Below are positions 57,897-64,000 of a stretch of 64,000 nucleotides of DNA, in pieces (positions within the stretch are counted from its first letter, which is position 1; the number at the start of each line of letters is the position of its first letter). Origin of the DNA: Caballeronia jiangsuensis (GTDB lineage: Bacteria; Pseudomonadota; Gammaproteobacteria; Burkholderiales; Burkholderiaceae); NCBI GenBank assembly GCA_000648925.1, contig JFHF01000026.1, positions 45,390-109,389 on the forward strand. The letters are read 5' to 3'. The notes under the pieces are model-generated. The model saw only the letters and a program-made list of their open reading frames with translations, made no database searches and had not been told where the DNA came from. The translations under genes and the position numbers were made by a program.

Positions 57897-59172
57897 AATC
57901 GTCACGCGGCTCACGGGCGACGCACGATTCGCGTCCCGGCTGAGGGGAATCTACTCGGTCTGCTCGGCTCACCCGTGGGTGATCGAAGCGAGCATGAGGC
58001 AGGCGCTCGATGACGGCACGCCGTTGTTGCTGGAGTCGACCTCGAACCAGGTGAACCAGTATGGCGGCTACACCGGTATGCAGCCGGCCGACTTCGTGCG
58101 ATTCGTCCACGGCATCGCCGACAGCGTCGGTTTTCCTCGGGCAAGCTTGCTTCTCGGCGGCGACCATCTCGGCCCGAATGCCTGGAGCAATCGTCCGGCC
58201 GATGAAGCGATGGACCACGCGGACGCCCTGATCGATGCGTACGCCGCGGCAGGATTCCGAAAGCTTCACCTCGACACGAGCATGAGTTGCGCCGACGACC
58301 CGCCGCGCCTTTCGGACGAAGTTGTCGCCCGGCGTGCGGCCCGTTTGTGCGCGGTCGCGGAGCAGGCAGCCGGGCGCGCGGGACTGCGCGAACGCCCGGT
58401 CTACATCGTCGGTACGGAAGTGCCCGTGCCCGGTGGCGCATCCGAAGCGCTTTCCACGGTCGAGGCGACCAGCCCGCGTGCGGCGCTCGAAACCGTCGCG
58501 GTGCATCGTGCGGCATGGCACGCATGTGGCCTGGACGCGGCGTGGCAGCGCGTCGTGGGTCTCGTCGTTCAGCCGGGCGTGGACTTCGACCACACGAAGG
58601 TCGTGGACTACGACGCGTCGTCCGCTCGCGAACTGTCGCATATCCTCGAAGACCTGCCTGACATGGTCTTCGAAGCCCATTCCACGGACTATCAGAAGCC
58701 CGAAGCGCTTTCGGCGCTGGTTCGCGATGGCTTCGCCATTCTGAAGGTCGGACCCGGCGCGACGTTCGCGTTGCGGGAAGCGCTCTATGCGCTCGCGGAC
58801 ATCGAAGACGAACTGGTCGCGGCGGATGCGCGCTCTCATCTGCGAGCCGTGGTCGAGCGCGTGATGCTGGAGAAACCCACGAATTGGGAGAAGTATTACC
58901 ACGGCAGCGAGCAGGAAAAGCGGCTCTTGCGCACGTTCAGCTACAGCGACCGGATTCGCTACTACTGGGCCGATCCGGCGGTCGGCGCTGCAACGCGAAA
59001 GCTGGTGTCCAATCTGGAACGCGTCGATATAAGCGAAAACCTCATCAGTCGATACCTCCCGAACCAGTACTGGCCACGCCGGCGCGGTCTGATCGACGGT
59101 TCGCCGATGAGCCTGATCTTCGGTAAGGTCCGGGAAGTCATCGGCATGTATGCGGCAGCCTGTAGAAAGTAG
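57889..59172 (+). CDS. KbaZ/GatZ-family protein, tagatose-6-phosphate 4-epimerase-like
   Basis: This 427-residue protein belongs to the D-tagatose-bisphosphate aldolase 'non-catalytic subunit' family. Visible blocks are GIYSVCSAHPWVIEASMRQAL, LLLESTSNQVNQYGGYTGM, LLLGGDHLGPN and VFEAHSTDYQ, which carry the acidic and His residues of the metal site. In Agrobacterium such proteins act alone as tagatose-6-phosphate 4-epimerase giving fructose-6-phosphate. No class II aldolase catalytic subunit (KbaY/GatY) is nearby here, which favours that role. Overlap with the kinase indicates coupled translation. Confidence 0.85.
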   Translation: MTEIVTRLTGDARFASRLRGIYSVCSAHPWVIEASMRQALDDGTPLLLESTSNQVNQYGGYTGMQPADFVRFVHGIADSVGFPRASLLLGGDHLGPNAWSNRPADEAMDHADALIDAYAAAGFRKLHLDTSMSCADDPPRLSDEVVARRAARLCAVAEQAAGRAGLRERPVYIVGTEVPVPGGASEALSTVEATSPRAALETVAVHRAAWHACGLDAAWQRVVGLVVQPGVDFDHTKVVDYDASSARELSHILEDLPDMVFEAHSTDYQKPEALSALVRDGFAILKVGPGATFALREALYALADIEDELVAADARSHLRAVVERVMLEKPTNWEKYYHGSEQEKRLLRTFSYSDRIRYYWADPAVGAATRKLVSNLERVDISENLISRYLPNQYWPRRRGLIDGSPMSLIFGKVREVIGMYAAACRK

Positions 59173-59215
59173 AGCGTCTTTCTTACCTGTGCAGGGAAAA
59201 CCCGCTTTGTTGGGC

Positions 59216-59233
59216 TTTCGACTCGAAACTAGA
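59216..59233. promoter_or_regulatory. DeoR operator candidate, copy 2
   Basis: TTTCGACTCGAAACTAGA repeats the site before deoR with two differences and lies 64 bases upstream of the permease ATG. The following 17 bases are also partly conserved, so the two promoters are probably co-regulated. Confidence 0.55.
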
Positions 59234-59297
59234 ATTTTTCACGGTAAAAGCGGCTCGCCATTCCATGGCGAGCGCCGAGGCGTACTGGAGGCGACAT

Positions 59298-60302
59298 ATG
59301 AGCAAGGTGACCCCGGTCAACAATGAGCAGCCTAAGCCTCGCAAGGGTTTCGCGTCTCAAATAATGCACTCGCGCGAGACCGGCATCGTGGGTGCGCTGG
59401 CCATCATGATCGTGCTGCTATCGATTTTCGCGCCGGACTTCGCCAGCAAGGGCAATCTGCTCAACGACGCGCGCAATCTGTCGTTCATCGGCATCGTGGT
59501 GCTCGGTCAGGCTGCGGTGATGATCACCGGCGGCATCGACCTTTCGGTCGGCAGCGTGTGGGGCCTTTCGGCGGTGGCGTCCGCCGCGATGATGCAGTCC
59601 GGCATGGGTGTCGTTCCGGCGTGCGCGCTCACGCTTCTGATCTGCGCCGCCGTCGGCTTCTTCAACGGCTTCTGCGTGACGAAGCTGCGCATGCTGCCGT
59701 TCGTGCCGACGCTCGCCACCATGAGCATCGCGCGTGCGCTCGCGCTCATCATCACACGCGGCAAGGCAATCGACGGCTTCCGGCCCGACGGCGACGCGTT
59801 CTTCGCGCTCGGCGGCGGCGACTTCCTCGATTTGCCGGTTCCTTTCATCATCTTCGTGGTGCTGGCGATCATCTCCGCGATCGTGCTCAAGAGAACGGTC
59901 TACGGCCGCCAGTTGTATGCCGTCGGCGGCAACGAACGCGCGGCGATGCTCACCGGCCTGAACGTGGACCGGCTCAAGATGAGCGTCTACATCATGTCCT
60001 CCGTCCTGGCGGGTGTCGCGGGCATCATCGAAGTGAGCTACCTTTCGTCCGCGATTTCGAATCAGGGCCTCGGCAAGGAGCTGAGCGTCATCGCAGCGGC
60101 GGTCATCGGCGGCACGGCCCTGTCCGGCGGCGAAGGCACCGTGATCGGCGTGTTCGTCGGCACGGTCATCCTCGAAGTGCTGCGCAATGGTCTCGTCTTG
60201 CTGGGAACGGACGCTTATTGGCAAGGGGTGTTCGTTGGTTCCGTCATCGTGCTTGCCGTCTTTATCGACCAACTCAGAAAAGGCGTCTGGCGACGTCGAT
60301 GA
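59298..60302 (+). CDS. ribose-type ABC sugar permease
   Basis: This 334-residue inner-membrane protein has 8-10 spans and the CUT2 permease signature MITGGIDLSVGSVWGLSAVASA plus the loop VYGRQLYAVGGNERAAMLTGLNVDRLKMSVY. TGGAGG precedes the ATG by seven bases. It is the first transporter gene after the operator copy and is followed by the binding protein and the ATPase. Confidence 0.92.
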   Translation: MSKVTPVNNEQPKPRKGFASQIMHSRETGIVGALAIMIVLLSIFAPDFASKGNLLNDARNLSFIGIVVLGQAAVMITGGIDLSVGSVWGLSAVASAAMMQSGMGVVPACALTLLICAAVGFFNGFCVTKLRMLPFVPTLATMSIARALALIITRGKAIDGFRPDGDAFFALGGGDFLDLPVPFIIFVVLAIISAIVLKRTVYGRQLYAVGGNERAAMLTGLNVDRLKMSVYIMSSVLAGVAGIIEVSYLSSAISNQGLGKELSVIAAAVIGGTALSGGEGTVIGVFVGTVILEVLRNGLVLLGTDAYWQGVFVGSVIVLAVFIDQLRKGVWRRR

Positions 60303-60334
60303 GCGCTGTAACCATAACAACCCTTGGAGAAGAC

Positions 60335-61282
60335 ATGACACGCACCATGATCAGCGCAGTAGCAGCCGCCGTCCTGTTCGGGCTCGGCATCTCGCAATCG
60401 CAGGCAGCCGACAAGAAGGTTTTCGCTGTCGTGCCGAAGGCGCTCGGCGTCGCGTTCTACGCCGATGCGGAGAAAGGCTGCAAGGAAGAGGCGGCGAAAC
60501 TCGGCGCCGAGTGCCTGTTCACGGGCCCGGCGCAGCTCGATGACGCCGAGCAGGGCCGCATCGTCAGGGATCTGATCACGAAGAAGGTGGCCGGTATCGC
60601 GATTGCGCCGAATAACGCCGACTCCATCGGTAACGTCATCAGCGCGGCTGTCGCGAAGAATATCCCGATCGTCACATTCGACTCCGATGCGCCGAAGTCC
60701 AAGCGGGCCGCGTTCATCGGCACGAACAACGAGGCTGGCGGCGAGGCCGCCGGGGAAGCATTCGCGAAAGCGCTTCCGAAGGGCGGCACGTACGCGATTC
60801 TGACGGGCGGCCTGTCGGCGGCGAATCTGAACGAGCGGATCAAGGGCTTCAAGTCCAAGCTCGGCGGCAGCTTCAAGGAAGTGTCGGGTTCGCCCTTTGC
60901 GTGCAACGACGATTCCAGCACGGCAGTGCAACTGATTCAGGACATTCTCGCCAAGAATCCGAATCTCGACGGCATCTTCTTTGCAGGCGGCTGGCCGATG
61001 TTCGCGCCTGAGGCCTACATCCGCGCGGTCAAGAACAAGGCAGCCGACATCAAATCCGGCAAGTTCGTGATCGTCTCGTTCGACACGTTGCCGTCGCAAG
61101 TCAAGCTGCTGAAGGAAGGCTACGCGACCACGCTGATCGGCCAGCGACCGCTCGCGATGGGCATCGAGTCGGTGAAACAGCTCGATGAGCTTTCCAAGGG
61201 CGGCAAGATTCCGCCGATCACGGATACCGGTGTCGACATCGTGAATTCGTCCAACGTGGACAAGTTCGTCGGCGGCAAGTAA
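60335..61282 (+). CDS. ABC sugar-binding protein, ribose type
   Basis: This 315-residue exported protein has a signal peptide (about 1-24) and the RbsB-like fold with VPKALGVAFYADAEKGCKEEAAKLG, VAGIAIAPNNADSIGNVISAAVAKNIPIVTFDSDAP and GIFFAGGWPM. It probably binds a ketose or a polyol in the periplasm. It is followed by an intercistronic hairpin that may raise its mRNA level over the ATPase. Confidence 0.92.
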   Translation: MTRTMISAVAAAVLFGLGISQSQAADKKVFAVVPKALGVAFYADAEKGCKEEAAKLGAECLFTGPAQLDDAEQGRIVRDLITKKVAGIAIAPNNADSIGNVISAAVAKNIPIVTFDSDAPKSKRAAFIGTNNEAGGEAAGEAFAKALPKGGTYAILTGGLSAANLNERIKGFKSKLGGSFKEVSGSPFACNDDSSTAVQLIQDILAKNPNLDGIFFAGGWPMFAPEAYIRAVKNKAADIKSGKFVIVSFDTLPSQVKLLKEGYATTLIGQRPLAMGIESVKQLDELSKGGKIPPITDTGVDIVNSSNVDKFVGGK

Positions 61283-61293
61283 TCCATCCGCCC

Positions 61294-61316
61294 GGGACCG
61301 GGATGCCCACGGTCCC
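61294..61316 (+). repeat. intercistronic hairpin after the binding-protein gene
   Basis: GGGACCG and CGGTCCC pair perfectly around a nine-base loop, 11 bases after the stop. Such structures often protect the binding-protein mRNA from 3' decay. There is no T-run. Confidence 0.45.
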
Positions 61317-61342
61317 ATGCTTTCCTTGCGAAGAGTCCCGCC

Positions 61343-62884
61343 ATGACCGTTCTATTGAGCGTTGAGCAGATCACCAAGACCTATCCGGGTGTCAAGGCGC
61401 TGCAAGAGGTCTCCTTCAGCGTCGAGGCGGCGACCGTGCACGCGATCATGGGCGAGAACGGCGCGGGCAAGTCGACGTTGATGCAGGTCATCGCCGGGGC
61501 GCATTCACCGACTTCCGGCAGGCTCATATTCGACGGACAGGAAGTCGAGTTCACCGGCACGCGCGACGCAGCGAAGAAGGGCATTTCCATCGTGTTCCAG
61601 GAGCTCATGCTGGCTCCGAACATGACGATCGCCGAGAACATATTCCTCGGCACGGAGCCGCGCATGGCGCGCGTGCTGGTCGACCGCGGCACGCTGCTGG
61701 AAAAGGCGAAGGCCGCCATGCTGCGTCTGGGCATCTCGCTCGACCCCGACACGCGTCTGGGCGATCTGACCATCGCTCAGCAACAGCTCATCGAAATCTG
61801 CAAGGCGTTGATTCACGAGCCGCGCCTGCTCATCCTGGACGAGCCGACATCGAGCTTGTCCGAAGCCGATTCGCTCACGCTCTTCAAGGTCGTTCACGAG
61901 TTGCGGGACCGGGGCGTGACCATCTTGTACATCTCCCATCGGATGCGCGAGGTGTTCGACAACTGCGACGCCGTAACCGTCTTGCGCGACGGCAAGCACG
62001 TGCGCACCGCGCGGCTTGCCGATACCTCGCCCGACGAGGTGGTCCGCCTCATGGTCGGCCGCGACCTTGCGGAGGTGAAGCGCGTTCGACCGGAGCACGC
62101 GGGCAAGCCTGTGGTGCTTTCGGTGGAAGGCCTGGGCGATGACCATCGTTATCGCGACGTCTCGTTCTCGCTTCGACAGGGCGAAATCGTCGGCCTCGCG
62201 GGTCTGATCGGAGCGGGTCGCTCGGAAGTGGCGATGGGGATTTTCGGCGCGCCTCCGCCGAAACACGGAACCGTCTCCATCGCCGGCAAGCCGGTCAAGA
62301 TTTCCCGACCGCGCGATGCGATGCGGCTCGGCATCGCGCTCGCTCCTGAAGACCGCAAGGATCAGGGACTGGTTCTGGGCATGTCGGTGGGGAGCAATCT
62401 TTCGCTCGCTGCCCTCGGACTCGGCCGCCTGTCGAAAGGACCGGTCGTGCGGCCCATGCAGGAGGCGCGGCTGATCGACACCTACGTCGGACGATTCAAG
62501 ATCAAGACGCCGACGGTCGAGCAGCTGGTGCGGCTCCTGAGCGGCGGCAACCAGCAAAAGGTCGTGCTGGCGAAATGGCTGGCATCGAGACCGCGCGTGC
62601 TCATCGTGGATGAGCCCACGCGAGGCGTCGACGTGACGACGAAAGCGGAAATCTATGCGCTGATGCGGGAACTCGCTCACGAAGGACTGGCGATTCTCGT
62701 GATTTCGAGCGACCTGCCCGAGATCCTCACCATCTCGGACCGTATTCTGGTCATGCGCGCGGGGCAACTGGTCGGCGAGGTCGGCTTCGATGAAGCGTCG
62801 GAGGAGCGGATCATGTCCCTGGCCGCGCTCGAACACGCCGATCCCGCGCATCCGGAGGTCAAGCCGACCGGATTCGTTTCCTGA
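61343..62884 (+). CDS. ABC sugar ATPase, double domain (RbsA-like)
   Basis: This 513-residue protein has two ATPase domains. The first has Walker A GENGAGKST, signature-like TIAQQQLIEICKAL and Walker B LLILDEPTSSL. The second has the degenerate Walker A GLIGAGRSE, signature LLSGGNQQKVVLAKWL and Walker B VLIVDEPTRGVD. This asymmetry is normal for RbsA/MglA. It completes the transporter with the preceding two genes. Confidence 0.94.
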   Translation: MTVLLSVEQITKTYPGVKALQEVSFSVEAATVHAIMGENGAGKSTLMQVIAGAHSPTSGRLIFDGQEVEFTGTRDAAKKGISIVFQELMLAPNMTIAENIFLGTEPRMARVLVDRGTLLEKAKAAMLRLGISLDPDTRLGDLTIAQQQLIEICKALIHEPRLLILDEPTSSLSEADSLTLFKVVHELRDRGVTILYISHRMREVFDNCDAVTVLRDGKHVRTARLADTSPDEVVRLMVGRDLAEVKRVRPEHAGKPVVLSVEGLGDDHRYRDVSFSLRQGEIVGLAGLIGAGRSEVAMGIFGAPPPKHGTVSIAGKPVKISRPRDAMRLGIALAPEDRKDQGLVLGMSVGSNLSLAALGLGRLSKGPVVRPMQEARLIDTYVGRFKIKTPTVEQLVRLLSGGNQQKVVLAKWLASRPRVLIVDEPTRGVDVTTKAEIYALMRELAHEGLAILVISSDLPEILTISDRILVMRAGQLVGEVGFDEASEERIMSLAALEHADPAHPEVKPTGFVS

Positions 62885-62920
62885 GCTGACTTCGAGACGC
62901 TCTCATAGAGGAGTTTCGCC

Positions 62921-63793
62921 GTGAACAAGGTTGGCATGTTCTACACCTACTGGTCGACCGAGTGGATGGTCGATTTTCCCGCGACGGCAAAGCGTATCGC
63001 CGGGCTCGGTTTCGACATGATGGAAATCTCGCTCGGCGAATTCCACAACCTTCCGGATGCGAAGAAGCGTGAGCTGAAAGCGATCGCCGACGATCTGGGC
63101 CTCACGGTGATGTGCTGCATCGGGCTGAAGCCCGAGTACGACTTCGCCTCGCCGGAGCAGAGCGTGCGCGACGCCGGCACCGAATATGTGAAGCGTCTGC
63201 TCGACGACTGCCACATGCTCGGCGCACCGGTCTTCGCCGGCCTCACGTTCTGCGCGTGGCCGCAGTCGCCGCCGCCCGGCATGAAGGACAAGCGGCCTTA
63301 CGTCGACCATGCGATCGACAGCGTGCGCCGCGTCATCAAGGTTGCCGAAGATTACGGCATCATCTATGCGCTGGAAGTGGTGAACCGCTTCGAGCAATGG
63401 CTATGCAACGACGCCAAGGAAGCACTTGCCTTCGTCGACGCAGTGGACAGCCCGGCTTGCAAGGTGCAGCTCGACACCTTCCACATGAACATCGAGGAGC
63501 ATTCCTTCCGCGATGCAATCCTCGCGTGCAAGGGCAAGCTCGGACACTTCCATCTCGGCGAAGCGAACCGTCTGCCGCCCGGAGAAGGCCGTCTGCCGTG
63601 GGACGAAATCTTCGGCGCACTGAAGGAAATCGGCTACGACGGGACCATCGTGATGGAACCCTTCATGCGCAAGGGCGGCTCCGTAAGCCGGGCCGTCGGT
63701 GTCTGGCGTGACATGTCGAATGGTGCGACGGATGAGCAGATGGACGAGCGCGCTCGTCGCTCGCTGCAGTTCGTTCGCGGCAAGCTGACCTGA
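62921..63793 (+). CDS. ketose 3-epimerase (D-tagatose/D-allulose 3-epimerase-like)
   Basis: This 290-residue TIM-barrel metal enzyme has the DTE/DPE pattern: ALEVVNRFEQWLCN (Glu that binds metal), VQLDTFHMNIEEHSF (Asp metal ligand), GHFHLGEANRLPPGEGRLPWDEI (His ligand; catalytic acidic residue region) and VMEPFMRKGG (Glu ligand). It interconverts ketoses at C3, such as allulose with fructose or sorbose with tagatose. It starts at GTG with GAGGAG seven bases before. It is the last complete gene of the operon and would feed the tagatose or fructose branch. Confidence 0.9.
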   Translation: MNKVGMFYTYWSTEWMVDFPATAKRIAGLGFDMMEISLGEFHNLPDAKKRELKAIADDLGLTVMCCIGLKPEYDFASPEQSVRDAGTEYVKRLLDDCHMLGAPVFAGLTFCAWPQSPPPGMKDKRPYVDHAIDSVRRVIKVAEDYGIIYALEVVNRFEQWLCNDAKEALAFVDAVDSPACKVQLDTFHMNIEEHSFRDAILACKGKLGHFHLGEANRLPPGEGRLPWDEIFGALKEIGYDGTIVMEPFMRKGGSVSRAVGVWRDMSNGATDEQMDERARRSLQFVRGKLT

Positions 63794-63815
63794 CCGCGCA
63801 GGCCGCCAGTGGTTC

Positions 63816-63834
63816 TTCGCAAACGAAACCTGTT
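63816..63834. repeat. 19-base direct repeat, copy A
   Basis: TTCGCAAACGAAACCTGTT occurs 22 bases after the epimerase stop, and its one-mismatch copy overlaps the start codon of the next gene. It resembles the DeoR-like sites in its CGAAAC core. A function as a regulatory site is inferred. Confidence 0.45.
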
Positions 63835-63937
63835 CCGGGACGAAATTTAAGTAATTGATTTTTAAAGGTAAAAATTTTTCTATTGGACAGGGCAAGGAAA
63901 TAAATCTGGATTGGTTTGTCACCTGATGTGGGAGAGA

Positions 63938-63956
63938 TTCGCAAATGAAACCTGTT
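63938..63956. repeat. 19-base direct repeat, copy B
   Basis: TTCGCAAATGAAACCTGTT is identical to copy A at 18 of 19 positions. It contains the ATG of the next gene. The two copies start 122 bases apart and bracket an AT-rich stretch that may be the promoter. Confidence 0.45.
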
Positions 63957-64000
63957 TTGGTTCTCGGCGAAGCCCCTCCAATGTGTTCTCGATTGCTTAT
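63945..64000 (+). CDS. start of an unidentified gene (3' partial)
   Basis: GGGAGAG precedes an ATG at a normal distance and the frame stays open to the window edge, giving MKPVLVLGEAPPMCSRLL. Eighteen residues are too few for a family call. It may be co-regulated with the sugar operon, given the direct repeat at its start. Confidence 0.5.
   Translation, partial: MKPVLVLGEAPPMCSRLL

Noticed and set aside
1..64000. CRISPR arrays, insertion sequences, integrases, tRNA attachment sites
   Set aside because: No regularly spaced repeats, transposase-like proteins or tRNA-like cloverleaf sequences were found while reading both strands.

Overview
The window reads as a chromosome segment of a GC-rich Burkholderiales bacterium, most like Caballeronia or Paraburkholderia. 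Support for this is a GC-rich third-position bias in every gene, a short exported DUF4148 protein, many LysR-type regulators each paired with a small catabolic unit, an AtsK-like sulfatase with its transporter, and a TagK/KbaZ/DTE sugar cluster. I see no rRNA, tRNA, insertion sequence, integrase, phage gene or CRISPR array. The assignment rests on recognising protein families, not on a search.

Layout. 1-5.0 kb: the end of a chloroperoxidase-like hydrolase, a minus-strand SGNH hydrolase-tldD-pmbA run, and a small HNH protein. 5.4-10.5 kb: an alcohol dehydrogenase, then a LysR gene divergent from a CitMHS transporter and a split AtuA (DUF1446) pair. 10.7-19.7 kb: the most striking region, a tightly overlapping operon of wecB, a bcsB-like gene, nfrB, an nfrA-like gene and a DUF4434-like gene. 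It looks like a c-di-GMP-gated machine that makes and exports a ManNAc-type polysaccharide. 19.7-24.6 kb: a small exported protein divergent from a TetR gene with two matching operators, a duplicated GT34-like glycosyltransferase, an alpha/beta-hydrolase-LuxR fusion regulator and an AurF-like diiron protein.

24.8-43.2 kb: YcgR, a membrane protein, MarC, a LacI-controlled sugar-acid operon (IlvD/Edd dehydratase, RraA-like, MFS, LacI) with two visible operators, NudC, two GST-fold proteins, MgtC, a degenerate stand-alone receiver protein, DUF899, RlpA, a squalene/phytoene synthase-like protein, LysR plus hydrolase, and a PBP4-like lipoprotein. 43.3-50.9 kb: a Staphylococcus-type class I aldolase, an NDH-2-like flavoprotein, a DUF4148 protein, LysR/mmsA, LysR and nitronate monooxygenase. 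51.0-55.5 kb: an alkyl-sulfate operon (AtsK-like dioxygenase, binding protein, two permeases, ATPase). 56.0-63.8 kb: a DeoR-controlled rare-sugar operon (TagK-like kinase, KbaZ-like enzyme, ribose-type ABC transporter, ketose 3-epimerase). A further gene begins at the right edge.

How the parts work together. Most units are self-contained uptake-plus-catabolism modules with their own regulator. Two genes outside that theme, nfrB (two C-terminal MshEN modules) and ycgR (PilZ), point to c-di-GMP switching between a secreted glycan and flagellar motility.
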